Assembly (NCBI GenBank): GCA_018970145.1
Contig: JAGWWY010000003.1
Coordinates: forward strand, 186,001-250,000
DNA: 64,000 nt
Origin: Gammaproteobacteria bacterium
GTDB lineage: Bacteria > Pseudomonadota > Gammaproteobacteria > Steroidobacterales > Steroidobacteraceae
Direction of reading: 5' to 3'
Part shown: in pieces, positions 9,127-17,690 of the stretch
Layout of the letters: every line of letters starts with the position of its first letter
How positions within the stretch are numbered: position 1 is the stretch's first letter
Made by a program: the position numbers and the translations under genes
The notes under the pieces: generated by a model
Told to the model about the DNA's origin: nothing
Database searches by the model: none
Seen by the model: only the letters and a program-made list of their open reading frames with translations

Positions 9127-11178
9127 TTAGCGCGCTCCCGGTGGTGCGTATGACTCGATCCAGTTTTTGACACTTTGATACCAGTGCAGCGAGTTCTGCG
9201 GCTTCAACACCCAGTGGTTCTCGTCAGGGTAGTAGATGAACTTGGAGGGAATGCCGCGCTTCTGCAGCGTGTTAAACAATTCTATGCCGTGGTTCACCGG
9301 CACGCGCATATCGAGTTGGCCATGAATGACGAGGGTTGGTGTGATGAAATTACCCGCGTTGGTGTGTGGTGAATAACGCGCAAAATCTTCGGGTCTCTCC
9401 CAGAACTCAAAAAAGCGGTCACGTTCTGCGCCATAGTCTGCGCCGATTTGCGTGAACGAGTTGTAGACAGCCGCATGCGCGATCAGGGCTTTGAAAGGAT
9501 GCGCGCGGCCGAGTAACGTGCTGGCGAGGAAGCCGCCGTAGCTACCACCGCCGGCGACCATTCGATCCGCATCGACAAAGGGCTGGGATGCCAGCCAATC
9601 AGCGGCCTTGATGGTGTCTTCATACGGCTTGCTGATGCGATCCGGGTTGATGGCGTCGGCGAAGTTTTGACCGAAACCGCTCGAGCCGTGGAAGTTGTGC
9701 CATGTCACGATGTAGCCCCAGCTCGCGAAAACATGCGCATTCCAGCGCCACTGCACGGCGTCCTGAATCGCGTTATGGGGTCCGCCGTGCAGCAGCATGA
9801 ACACGGGATATTTTTTGGTCGAATCAAAATCGGGAGGGTAAACGACCCACATCTGGATCGGCTGCTGCTGACTACCGGCGTAGGTGACGCTCTCTACTTT
9901 GCCAAGTGCGGTTTGCGACAAAACGCCGTCGTTGAGACGACTGAGCGTCCGCGCGCTACCGCTATCGAGATCCAGAGCGATCAGAGTGGGTGGTTCGGAG
10001 AAGCTCTGTCGGATAGCCACTGCAGCAGGCTTCTTGATTTGCGCTGTGGCGAGCGCCAGCGCGCTGAAACTTGGACTATGCGTCATCGCCGTCGGCATGC
10101 CAGGCTTGGACAAATCGAAACGATAGATCCGCTGGGTAGCTGCGTCGTCGATGACACTGAATATCGCTTTCGAGTTCGGATGCCAGATCAGCGTGCTGAC
10201 AGAGCGATCCCAGGCGCCCGAGAGATCTCGAACGGCCGAATCACTGCGCGATCGCAGCATGAGTTTATATCGATCCGCGTAGAAGCCTCTGATCGATTGC
10301 GCTGAGTAAGCGAGCCATCGACCATCCGGGCTATATGACGGCGAGCCATCGTCAGCAGGATTACCCGCGGTCATGTTGACAGCGGGCTTGCAGCCGCAGG
10401 CGGCCATTGTCATCACATCGTAGTTCGGATCAACACCGGTTTGGTCGACGTTCGTCACGAAGGCGATCTCTGCGCCATCCGGCGAGATATCGTATGAAGA
10501 AGTCGAGTAGTCGGCCTTGGACAAATGATGTCCCGACTGTCGAGTGATGGCGGTCGGCTCGCCCCCGTCGACGGGTATCGAGAATAGATGCGGCTGGCGA
10601 TCGTCGAGGAACCGATCCCAATACGAGATTGGTGCGCGCTCCCATTCTTTGGCGCTCAACTTGCTGTCGGCGCGGTCTTTCATGCGCTTGGCTTGCGCTT
10701 TCCACTCAGCGAGATCTGTCCAGATCGCCGACACGAACGCAATCTTGCGCCCGTCCGGAAACCACTTGGGTGCATTGGCGCCGGTCGGTATGGCAGTCAG
10801 TCGTCGTGCCTCGCCGCCGTCGGTCGGAATCAGATAGATCTGTGATTCTTTGTCATCACCGCGCTTGGAGACGAAGGCAAGCCACTTCCCATCGGGGCTG
10901 AAGGTCGGGGAGCTGTCGGCAGCCGCATCCGTCGTGAGCTGTCGACCAGTGGTGCCGTCGGTCGGGTAAAGCCATAGATCGGTAGAGCTGCGATTTTCCG
11001 CAACATCGAACCGCGTTACGGAAACGACGGCCAGCTTGCCGTCAGGCGAGATGTCCGCATCACCGAGTCGGGCCATCGACCACATGCGTTCAGCCGAGAG
11101 TTTCTCAGCGCCGACGGCGAACGGTGTGACCACGATGATGGCGATGCTCGCGAGCATCGCACGGGTGATTCGGTTCAT
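9127..11178 (-). CDS. secreted S9-family prolyl oligopeptidase-type peptidase
   Basis: Serine peptidase of the S9 (acylaminoacyl/dipeptidyl peptidase) family. A signal peptide (to about FAVGA, residue 24) sends it to the periplasm. Residues about 30-410 carry WD40-like beta-propeller repeats (SPDGKWLAF, FPDGRKIAF, SPDGRWLAY). The C-terminal hydrolase domain has GGGSYGG (Ser546), HGQLDMRVP (Asp623) and DENHW (His655), a complete catalytic triad. Full length is 683 residues. Likely role: digestion of imported or periplasmic peptides. First gene of a three-gene minus-strand unit. Confidence 0.95.
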   Translation of the reverse strand: MNRITRAMLASIAIIVVTPFAVGAEKLSAERMWSMARLGDADISPDGKLAVVSVTRFDVAENRSSTDLWLYPTDGTTGRQLTTDAAADSSPTFSPDGKWLAFVSKRGDDKESQIYLIPTDGGEARRLTAIPTGANAPKWFPDGRKIAFVSAIWTDLAEWKAQAKRMKDRADSKLSAKEWERAPISYWDRFLDDRQPHLFSIPVDGGEPTAITRQSGHHLSKADYSTSSYDISPDGAEIAFVTNVDQTGVDPNYDVMTMAACGCKPAVNMTAGNPADDGSPSYSPDGRWLAYSAQSIRGFYADRYKLMLRSRSDSAVRDLSGAWDRSVSTLIWHPNSKAIFSVIDDAATQRIYRFDLSKPGMPTAMTHSPSFSALALATAQIKKPAAVAIRQSFSEPPTLIALDLDSGSARTLSRLNDGVLSQTALGKVESVTYAGSQQQPIQMWVVYPPDFDSTKKYPVFMLLHGGPHNAIQDAVQWRWNAHVFASWGYIVTWHNFHGSSGFGQNFADAINPDRISKPYEDTIKAADWLASQPFVDADRMVAGGGSYGGFLASTLLGRAHPFKALIAHAAVYNSFTQIGADYGAERDRFFEFWERPEDFARYSPHTNAGNFITPTLVIHGQLDMRVPVNHGIELFNTLQKRGIPSKFIYYPDENHWVLKPQNSLHWYQSVKNWIESYAPPGAR

Positions 11179-11202
11179 GACAACCTCATACAGTCAAAGA
11201 TT

Positions 11203-12042
11203 TCATTCGCTGTCGGTGATGCACACTGGGCAGTCCGATGTAACGAGCGGTGGCGGTGCATGCGCTGCGCCCACCCACGCCGACACCATGTCCGGAATCA
11301 GGCTAGTCCGTTTTGTCATTACTCGGTCCGATGCTAACCCGATCGATGTAGACGAGACCGCCTTGTCACCCGAGGCCAACAGACGCAGACCGCTGATAGC
11401 GCCGTCGATGATGGGTATGGGACAGCGCTTGGCCAGGGCTTCGGCAATCGGGGACATGCAAGTACAGCCGAGTACGATGGAATCGGGACGGTGCTGTGCG
11501 ATCAGTGCCTCGCACGCAGCGCCGAGTGCGTCGATGAGATCGTCATCATGTCTGGCCATACGCGCCATGACGCTGGTGTCGCCCGCGAGTCGCGACAATT
11601 CGTCCTCGGTCGAAAAATGTTGGATCGCGAGACAATGCGACACCATTTCGAGTGACCGTAGACGTTCGTCGTAGAGAAATCCCATCGACTTTGGCCAGAC
11701 GGTCAAGATGCAAAACCGCCCCCCGCCTGTCAGACGTGCTTGTTGTAAGGCCGCTGCACCGGCTCCCACGATGGGCGCAGCGACAGCAGACTGAGCGGCG
11801 TCGATACCATAGTCCGCGAACGAGTTGATCAGGATGGCATCGCAGTGTGCATGTACGGCACTTTGCGCGGCATCGACATATCCGACATCGACCAAGAGTC
11901 GTTCGTAAGGGGTGAACGCAAACATGGACAGCCTCGGCTGTATGAGCACGACCCCGACGTCTGGGAATTGAGCGGCCTCAGTGTAGAAATGTGGGGGCAG
12001 TTCGGTGCTGGCCGAACCACTGCCGATGATTCCGATTTTCAT
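11203..12042 (-). CDS. Asp/Glu/hydantoin racemase superfamily protein, single-Cys variant
   Basis: Member of the aspartate/glutamate/hydantoin racemase superfamily, 279 residues, starting at MKIGIIGSG (ATG 12042). An upstream extension to 12492 lies over the divergent NTF2-like gene and is rejected. Family racemases use two cysteines. Here the second is present (LGCTCM, Cys193), but the first position reads INSFADYG, with Ser74 where Cys is expected. Arylmalonate decarboxylase, in the same superfamily, also keeps only the second Cys, so a decarboxylase or isomerase activity is as likely as racemisation. Divergent from the NTF2/nitrilase-like/reductase genes, 60 bp away. Confidence 0.8.
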   Translation of the reverse strand: MKIGIIGSGSASTELPPHFYTEAAQFPDVGVVLIQPRLSMFAFTPYERLLVDVGYVDAAQSAVHAHCDAILINSFADYGIDAAQSAVAAPIVGAGAAALQQARLTGGGRFCILTVWPKSMGFLYDERLRSLEMVSHCLAIQHFSTEDELSRLAGDTSVMARMARHDDDLIDALGAACEALIAQHRPDSIVLGCTCMSPIAEALAKRCPIPIIDGAISGLRLLASGDKAVSSTSIGLASDRVMTKRTSLIPDMVSAWVGAAHAPPPLVTSDCPVCITDSE

Positions 12043-12102
12043 GGTGTGAAGGCTAAGCCATGCGCCCGTGTATCGGCTACCCGCATCGGGCATACTTCGG
12101 TC

Positions 12103-12528
12103 ATGGGATCCCCATTGACTGATGCAGGTATTGTCGTTGGATCGGCTCGAACCGAACGGGCTGACGCGATCGCCCTGGTGCGTCGCTGGTTCGACAATCT
12201 GTCGGCGCGCGATCTGCCCGGCGCTGCCAATTTGATGTCGCCCACCCTGTCGATCGTGATCTCCGGTGGGCACCGTTTTTCCCGCCTCGAAGACTTTCTT
12301 GCTTTTGGCGCCGATCGATATGCGTCGGTTCACAAACAGACCGATCATTTCGAGGTCTCCGAAGCCGCCGGTGGCGTGGCCGTCTATGTGCGCGGCGAGA
12401 TGTCGGGAACTTGGAGAGATGGTACGGCGTTTGCGGGTGTGCGTTGGTGTGATCGATTTCTGGTCAGCGGCGGTGTGATTGTCGATCTGCAAACTTGGAG
12501 TGACTTAGCCGAGACGCGGCTGCGCTGA
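12103..12528 (+). CDS. NTF2/SnoaL-like small protein
   Basis: Small alpha+beta cone-fold protein of 141 residues, resembling SnoaL/NTF2-like polyketide cyclases and ketosteroid-isomerase relatives. A helix with VRRWFDNLSARD is followed by strands (ADFxS-type segment, then EMSGTWRDGTAFAGVRWCDRF). Such folds bind small hydrophobic ligands or catalyse isomerisation and dehydration. Catalytic residues are not identifiable. The ATG at 12103 is chosen because further upstream the frame overlaps the racemase-like gene. The nitrilase-like gene follows 19 bp downstream. Confidence 0.65.
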   Translation: MGSPLTDAGIVVGSARTERADAIALVRRWFDNLSARDLPGAANLMSPTLSIVISGGHRFSRLEDFLAFGADRYASVHKQTDHFEVSEAAGGVAVYVRGEMSGTWRDGTAFAGVRWCDRFLVSGGVIVDLQTWSDLAETRLR

Positions 12529-12547
12529 ATCTATCGGAGTTTTGATT

Positions 12548-13597
12548 TTGAGCATCAGCAAACTGGATCGTTATGCCGCGCTAGCCTTGCAGATCGATTG
12601 CGATGGCGTTCATCCCGATAAGACCCGCGAGGAATCTGCAGCCCGTATGCAACGATCGATCGCGAGGATCGATCAGGCCGTAGCGGGTGCTCGTCGCTGG
12701 ATTGGCCCTGATCTTAAGCTCGTGGTACTGCCTGAGTACATCCTGTCGGGTCCGCCATGGGGTGAGACGATTCCGGAGTGGGCGACCAAGGGCGCGTTAC
12801 ATCCGCGCGGTCCTGAATACGATGCGCTCGGTGCGCTTGCTCAGAAACACGCTGTGTTCCTCGCCGGCAACGGCTACGAGACCGATGATCACTTCCCCGG
12901 TCTGTACTTTCAGGCATGTTGGGTGTTCGATCCGTCCGGAGATCGCATTCTCACCTATCGACGGCTGATTTCGATATTTGCGCCCACACCTCACGACGTG
13001 TGGGATCGCTATCTCGACATCTACGGGCTTGAAGCCGTGTTCCCGGTCGCGGATACCTTGATCGGTCGAATCGCTGCGATTGCATCGGAGGAGATTCTCT
13101 ATCCGGAGATTGCGCGTGCTCACGCCATTCGCGGTGCCGAGGTGTTTTTGCATTCCACCAGCGAAGTGGCATCACCGAATTTCACGATCAAACAAATCGC
13201 ACGGCGCGCTCGCGCGCTGGAAAACTTGGCTTATGTCGTATCGGCAAATACCGGTGCGCTGCATGGCATCGACGTACCTGTCGATTCCAGCAACGGTTAT
13301 TCTGATGTCATCGACTATCACGGCAACCAGATGGTTGTGGCAGGTCTTGGCAACTCGTCGGTCGCCAACGCTTTTCTCGACATGGCAGGGTTGAGGGCTT
13401 ATCGCCGACGGCCCGCCATGAGCAATATGCTCTCGCGACAGGCTCTCGATCTGTTCGCGGAGTCATACGCAAAAGCCGATCTGCGCCGCCGTAATGGCTT
13501 GTTGCAGGGCGACAAGATCACGATTCCGGATCGCGCTTACTTTCAGCAGCGTCAAGCGGATGCCATTGCTCGAATGACCGAGCGCGGTATTCTTTGA
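12548..13597 (+). CDS. nitrilase-superfamily (carbon-nitrogen hydrolase) protein with Cys replaced by Ser
   Basis: Carbon-nitrogen hydrolase fold, 349 residues. Nitrilases and amidases use Glu-Lys-Cys. The Glu is present (LPEYILSG, Glu63). The Lys position in the LTYRRLIS segment is Arg139, and the nucleophile position in AAIASEEILYPE is Ser180 (TCG codon) instead of Cys. The rest of the fold is conserved (RARALENLAYVVSANTGA and a C-terminal tail). It is thus either a non-hydrolytic ligand-binding homologue or uses altered chemistry. Start: TTG at 12548, with GGAG at 12536-12539 (8-nt spacing); TTG 12542 is too close. It overlaps the downstream reductase by 4 bp. Confidence 0.8.
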   Translation: MSISKLDRYAALALQIDCDGVHPDKTREESAARMQRSIARIDQAVAGARRWIGPDLKLVVLPEYILSGPPWGETIPEWATKGALHPRGPEYDALGALAQKHAVFLAGNGYETDDHFPGLYFQACWVFDPSGDRILTYRRLISIFAPTPHDVWDRYLDIYGLEAVFPVADTLIGRIAAIASEEILYPEIARAHAIRGAEVFLHSTSEVASPNFTIKQIARRARALENLAYVVSANTGALHGIDVPVDSSNGYSDVIDYHGNQMVVAGLGNSSVANAFLDMAGLRAYRRRPAMSNMLSRQALDLFAESYAKADLRRRNGLLQGDKITIPDRAYFQQRQADAIARMTERGIL

Positions 13598-14589
13598 GCC
13601 GCCTGCATTTTCGCCGAGCACGGCATGAGTGCTATGGCGATCCCCGCGATGTACTGCGTGTGGTCGAGGTCGAGGAAGAAACTCCGGCCGCGGATGAGAT
13701 CGTCATCCGGATGGAAGCGGCGGCGATGCACATCGCCGATTTGCGCACCATCGAAGGTGCCGATCTGTTCCGAAATCCGCTACCGCGTACACCTGGGTTT
13801 GAGGGGATCGGTCGTGTCTTGCGCGTGGGTTCTGCCGTCACCACCTATTCGGTCGGCGACCGCGTCTTCCCTGCGCTGGCATCGGGAACCTTCAGTGAGC
13901 AGGTGCGCTGTGCAGCAACTCGTTGCATGCCTGCACCCGAGGGCGATGCCGCGCAGCTATGCCTGCTCACCGTCAACGGACCAACTGCTGCCGTCATGCT
14001 GGATGACTTTGTCGCACTCGACCAAGGCGATTGGTTGATCCAAAACGCTGCCAACTCCAATTGCGGGCGCTTTCTGCTGCAGTTGGCTCGTCACCGCGGC
14101 ATCAAAACGGTCAATGTAGTTCGACGCGTCGAGATGGTGGACGAGTTGCTCGAGCTGGGTGGCGATGTTGTGTTGATCGATGGCCCCGATCTAGCGGATC
14201 GGGTGACTGCGGCCACCTCTGGTGCTGCCATTCGATTGGGCATCGATGCGGTTGCAGGATCGGCAACGCGACGAATGGCTGAATGCTTGTCGGCCGAAGC
14301 GCACTTGGTTTGCTACGGCGCCATGAGCGCGCAGCATTGTGAGCTCGATTTCTATCGTTTGTTTCGCTTAGGAATCGAGTTCCACGCGTTGAGTTTCGTC
14401 AGACAATTAACGCGACGGAGTGCGCCGCAAGTACGCGCGTTGTATGCGGATTTGGCGGACAAGATCGCGACCGGTACGCTCTCGGCCCGGATCGCCGGGC
14501 GCTATCGTCTGGAGGAAATCATCGCCGCGTGCGAGCGCGCAGCGATGACCGGCTCTGATCGAGACGGCAAGGTCGTCATCGTTTTCTAG
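13594..14589 (+). CDS. MECR-like 2-enoyl thioester reductase (medium-chain reductase)
   Basis: Zinc-independent medium-chain reductase of 331 residues. The N-terminal GroES-like domain includes TPGFEGIGRVLRVG. The cofactor segment NAANSNCGRFLLQLARHRG and the following TVNVVRR closely resemble mitochondrial-type trans-2-enoyl-CoA/ACP reductases (MECR/ETR1). Predicted reaction: NADPH reduction of an enoyl thioester or enone. It begins at TTG 13594, overlapping the stop of the nitrilase-like gene, so the two are translationally coupled. It converges with another reductase gene, with the last 4 bp shared. Confidence 0.8.
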   Translation: MSRLHFRRARHECYGDPRDVLRVVEVEEETPAADEIVIRMEAAAMHIADLRTIEGADLFRNPLPRTPGFEGIGRVLRVGSAVTTYSVGDRVFPALASGTFSEQVRCAATRCMPAPEGDAAQLCLLTVNGPTAAVMLDDFVALDQGDWLIQNAANSNCGRFLLQLARHRGIKTVNVVRRVEMVDELLELGGDVVLIDGPDLADRVTAATSGAAIRLGIDAVAGSATRRMAECLSAEAHLVCYGAMSAQHCELDFYRLFRLGIEFHALSFVRQLTRRSAPQVRALYADLADKIATGTLSARIAGRYRLEEIIAACERAAMTGSDRDGKVVIVF

Positions 14590-15554
14590 GAATTGACCAG
14601 TACGACTTTCCCGTAGTGGGTGCGAGCGTCGACCATGCCATGTGCCTCGACGAGCGCGCTCATCGGCAGCGTCTTATCGACCACCGCCTTGAATCTGCCG
14701 TTGGCGAACAGCGGCAGGGCGAGTTCACGGAAACTGCGCATCGATTCGGGGATGAAGCGCACGCTCGATGAGATGCTCATCGCGAGCAGTTGTAGATTGC
14801 GCATCCCGATATTCAGATTGAAGCACACCTGTCGTCCGCCGGTGCTGCCATACATGACGATACGTCCTTCTGCCGCCATCGAATCGAACAACGCTGCTGC
14901 CGTTTCTTCGCCGATGGTCATCAGCCCGATATCGATGCCGTGCCCGTTGGTATCACGATGCACGAGTTCGGGAAGAGCCCCTGTTTTGTAGTTGTAGGCG
15001 GCATCGGCGCCTGCGGCGATACCGCGCGCGCATTTATCGTCGCGGCTTGCGGTGCCGGCCACCCAGCAGCCTTGCCACTTGGCGATTTGGAGTGCTGCAC
15101 TACCGACGCTACTGGCGATCGCTTCGATCAATACTTTTTCGCCGGCGCGCGAACGCGCGACGGTGACCAGCGCATGCCATGCCGTGAGCCAGCCGACCGG
15201 TATTGCGGCGCCCTCGACGAAACTCAACGCGTCGGGGAGTCGCAGCGTGTGTACCTCATCGAAAAGTACGTGCGTCGCGTGCGAGCCACGGGCTCGGCCG
15301 AAGACCCGATCCCCGATGGCGACGGAGGTCACTCCCGGTCCGACCGCCTCGACGATACCCGCTGATTCCATTCCCATCACGAACGGCAACGCTTGGCCGA
15401 TGTACGCGCCCGAGCGCATACGGGTTTCGGCGAAGTTGATTCCCGAGGCTTTTACGGCCACACGCACTTGGCCAGGACCGGGTACGAGCTCGGGCATTTC
15501 GACCCACTCCATGACCTCCGGTTCGCCAAAGGTGGCAACACGCCAGCCCAACAT
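14586..15554 (-). CDS. quinone oxidoreductase-like medium-chain reductase
   Basis: Zinc-free medium-chain dehydrogenase/reductase of 322 residues: N-terminal GroES-like domain (about 1-115) with GINFAETRMRSG, then a Rossmann domain with IEAIASSVGSAALQIAKWQG. Most like NADPH:quinone reductase/zeta-crystallin. It would reduce quinones or other electrophilic carbonyls. Its ATG directly follows the stop of the GST gene (TAG-ATG), which in turn overlaps the MFS gene, giving an MFS-GST-reductase operon that looks like a detoxification or xenobiotic-handling unit. The substrate is unknown. Confidence 0.85.
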   Translation of the reverse strand: MLGWRVATFGEPEVMEWVEMPELVPGPGQVRVAVKASGINFAETRMRSGAYIGQALPFVMGMESAGIVEAVGPGVTSVAIGDRVFGRARGSHATHVLFDEVHTLRLPDALSFVEGAAIPVGWLTAWHALVTVARSRAGEKVLIEAIASSVGSAALQIAKWQGCWVAGTASRDDKCARGIAAGADAAYNYKTGALPELVHRDTNGHGIDIGLMTIGEETAAALFDSMAAEGRIVMYGSTGGRQVCFNLNIGMRNLQLLAMSISSSVRFIPESMRSFRELALPLFANGRFKAVVDKTLPMSALVEAHGMVDARTHYGKVVLVNS

Positions 15555-16178
15555 CTAGTGGCGGCTCTGCAGGAATCCGCGGAAACCTGCGTCGTAATCC
15601 GTGATCCAACGCTGTGTCAGCGGATTCGCCTGCAACGATGACCACCACTGCGCGAGCTTCGGATAGTCCGCGAACTTTTCCTCGACGCCACAAAGACTCG
15701 TCACGATGCCCATCATCTGTAAGCACGGGAGCAGGGCACAATCGGCGTACGCCGAGGGTGCCATGAAGTGTTCGAGTTGCGCGAGGCTTTTCCGATAGGC
15801 CGTCGTTGCCGTCTGAACGGCGTCGGCGTTCCGCTTCTCCGGGTTCAGATTGCCAAAGAACGCGTTGCCCTGCGGCATGACATACAGGTCGGCGATACGA
15901 CCTAGGAGTCGTGCACGCGCACGCTCAGCAGGGTCAGCCGGCAGCAGAGGCTGCTGCGGGTAAGCGTCTTCGAGATAATCGAGAATCACCATCGACTCGG
16001 CGATCGCTTGGTTGCCGAGGTCGAGAGCCGGCATTTTGCCTAGCGGATTGATCTGCAGATATTCCGGTGATTTGATGCCATGCGCCGGCATCGTTGCCTC
16101 GAGATCCAACCCCTTCATGCGAGCTGCATAGACGACGCGGGCGACATAAGGCGAGATGATCGATCCGTACAGTTTCAT
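15555..16178 (-). CDS. glutathione S-transferase family protein
   Basis: Cytosolic GST-type protein of 207 residues. The thioredoxin-like N-terminal domain begins MKLYGSIISPYVARV with a Ser-Pro at the usual active-site turn. It has the glutathione-contact region GKMPALDLGNQAIAESMVILDYLE (about 48-71), where ES binds the gamma-glutamyl group. A helical C-terminal domain follows. It could conjugate glutathione to electrophiles or isomerise them. Start ATG 16178 overlaps the MFS stop (ATGA), and the reductase start follows its stop directly, so all three are coupled. Confidence 0.9.
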   Translation of the reverse strand: MKLYGSIISPYVARVVYAARMKGLDLEATMPAHGIKSPEYLQINPLGKMPALDLGNQAIAESMVILDYLEDAYPQQPLLPADPAERARARLLGRIADLYVMPQGNAFFGNLNPEKRNADAVQTATTAYRKSLAQLEHFMAPSAYADCALLPCLQMMGIVTSLCGVEEKFADYPKLAQWWSSLQANPLTQRWITDYDAGFRGFLQSRH

Positions 16179-17344
16179 GTGATCTCCGGGGTTGTTTTCT
16201 GAGGTCTATGCAACGCTAATAGAACGAATATCAACAGTGGCAGAGCAACCAGATTTAGGGTTTCCCAACCAAGCGTTTCAATCGCTGTGCCTGCCAGTAA
16301 TGAAGCGACGGCTTGTGAACCGAAGACGGCCAGATCGTTGAAGCCTTGGGCGCGAAAACGATCGGCGGGTTCGTATGTCGTCGCGAGCATGGCCGTCGCC
16401 GAAACGAACATCAGATTCCAGCCTACCCCGAGCAACGTGAGCGCGGTGAAGTAATGGACGAACTCTTGTCCGATGTAGGCTGCGATACCGATGCAGAGAA
16501 TATTGATGAAGATGCCGATCAACATCATTCGACGAACACCAAGAACTCCGATCAACCAAGGGCTCACGAGCGACGGAAGATACATGCCGAGCAAATGGGC
16601 GGTGATGACGAAAGTGGTTTCTGCTGTCGAGAAGCCGTCGTGCACGTGCATGCTGAGTGGCGTCGCTGTCATGATGAAGCTCATGACGGCATACGAAGCG
16701 AGTCCCGCAAGCAGCGCGAGTCGATAGTCCTGTTTCAGTAGCAACTGCGTAATTGAAGTGCCGCGGCTCGATTCCTCGCGGGTGGTCATGGTTCCGAGCG
16801 GCAACTTCAGCAGTACGACTGTGGCACACACACAAAGACCCGAGAGAACCACGAACGAGCCGGTGAACTCGGGCCAACCACCGAGATTGGCGGCAAATTG
16901 CCCAAGGGCGGGTCCCGCGATCGCCGCACCGAGGGTGCCGATCATGACGGTGGAAACGGCACGCCCTGCGAGTTCGGCGGGAACGAACTCGATCGCGGCA
17001 AAACGATACTGCTGAACGAAGGCCATATTGCTACCGATGAAAAATGCGGCAGCACACAAGGCGACGAAGTTGGCGGTGGCAATGCTCCAGGCGATCACCA
17101 GCGCAGCGGTGGCTGCCACGAGAGCACTACCGATGAAGGCCGGTTTGCGACCGATGCGCTGCATGAGCAGGGCTGCAGGCAGAGAGCTCGATGCGATACC
17201 GAGCACGGATAAGGACAGCGGCAGGGTCGCAAGATAAGGCTCGGGTGCCAAGCGAGTACCGACGATGCCGCCGAAAGTGACGAGAATGATCGTGCCGCAG
17301 GCCGCGAAACCTTGCGCCAAGGTCAGAATCCAGACGTTTCGCAT
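16175..17344 (-). CDS. MFS transporter
   Basis: Major facilitator superfamily permease with about 12 predicted transmembrane helices in 389 residues, inner membrane. The loop after helix 2 carries LMQRIGRKPAFIG, the typical MFS motif A region (RxGRKP). A longer start (17434) would overlap the divergent gene at 17384; ATG 17344 opens directly on the first helix (WILTLAQGFAACG) and is preferred. Co-transcribed with the GST and quinone-reductase-like genes, which suggests efflux of a toxic compound or its conjugate. The substrate is unknown. Confidence 0.85.
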   Translation of the reverse strand: MRNVWILTLAQGFAACGTIILVTFGGIVGTRLAPEPYLATLPLSLSVLGIASSSLPAALLMQRIGRKPAFIGSALVAATAALVIAWSIATANFVALCAAAFFIGSNMAFVQQYRFAAIEFVPAELAGRAVSTVMIGTLGAAIAGPALGQFAANLGGWPEFTGSFVVLSGLCVCATVVLLKLPLGTMTTREESSRGTSITQLLLKQDYRLALLAGLASYAVMSFIMTATPLSMHVHDGFSTAETTFVITAHLLGMYLPSLVSPWLIGVLGVRRMMLIGIFINILCIGIAAYIGQEFVHYFTALTLLGVGWNLMFVSATAMLATTYEPADRFRAQGFNDLAVFGSQAVASLLAGTAIETLGWETLNLVALPLLIFVLLALHRPQKTTPEIT

Positions 17345-17383
17345 CGAAGTGATCACAGAATCGCCATCTAGTATGCTTGAAGC

Positions 17384-17683
17384 ATGAGCGATTCCAAGCC
17401 AGTCCGCGCACCAAATCCAGCCTTTTTCGACCACTCCGTGATCGACAACCTGATCGCCGTGACGATGGAGCTCGGCGCCGAGTTATGGGTGCAACGCGAG
17501 CGTCTGCGTGTCGTCGAGCAATTACTCGCCGAACAGGGAGTCGTGACTCGTGAGGCGATCGAACGGCACGACTCGACTCCCGAAGAGCAAGAGCGTGTGC
17601 GCAGCGAGCGCGATGCATTCGTACAACGCTTATACGGGCTACTGCTGCGGGACACGGTCAAGGCCACCCCGAGTAACGGTTGA
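17384..17683 (+). CDS. conserved hypothetical, helical protein
   Basis: Small soluble protein of 99 residues, not recognised. It is charged and probably helical, with heptad-like stretches (ELWVQRERLRVVEQLLAEQG) and a Glu/Arg-rich region (EEQERVRSERDAF). No signal peptide, cysteines or catalytic motif. It sits 7 bp before ilvA on the same strand and is probably its operon partner, and is divergent from the MFS gene by 39 bp. Coding support comes from an ATG at 17384, clean spacing between two genes, and normal protein-like composition. Confidence 0.6.
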   Translation: MSDSKPVRAPNPAFFDHSVIDNLIAVTMELGAELWVQRERLRVVEQLLAEQGVVTREAIERHDSTPEEQERVRSERDAFVQRLYGLLLRDTVKATPSNG

Positions 17684-17690
17684 CCGAGCG

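Noticed and set aside
12043..12492. N-terminal extension of the racemase-like protein
   Set aside because: Lies over the NTF2-like gene; the family start MKIGIIG is at 12042.
17345..17434. Longer N-terminus for the MFS gene (to 17434)
   Set aside because: Would overlap the divergent small gene at 17384 and adds non-family residues; ATG 17344 starts right at the first helix.
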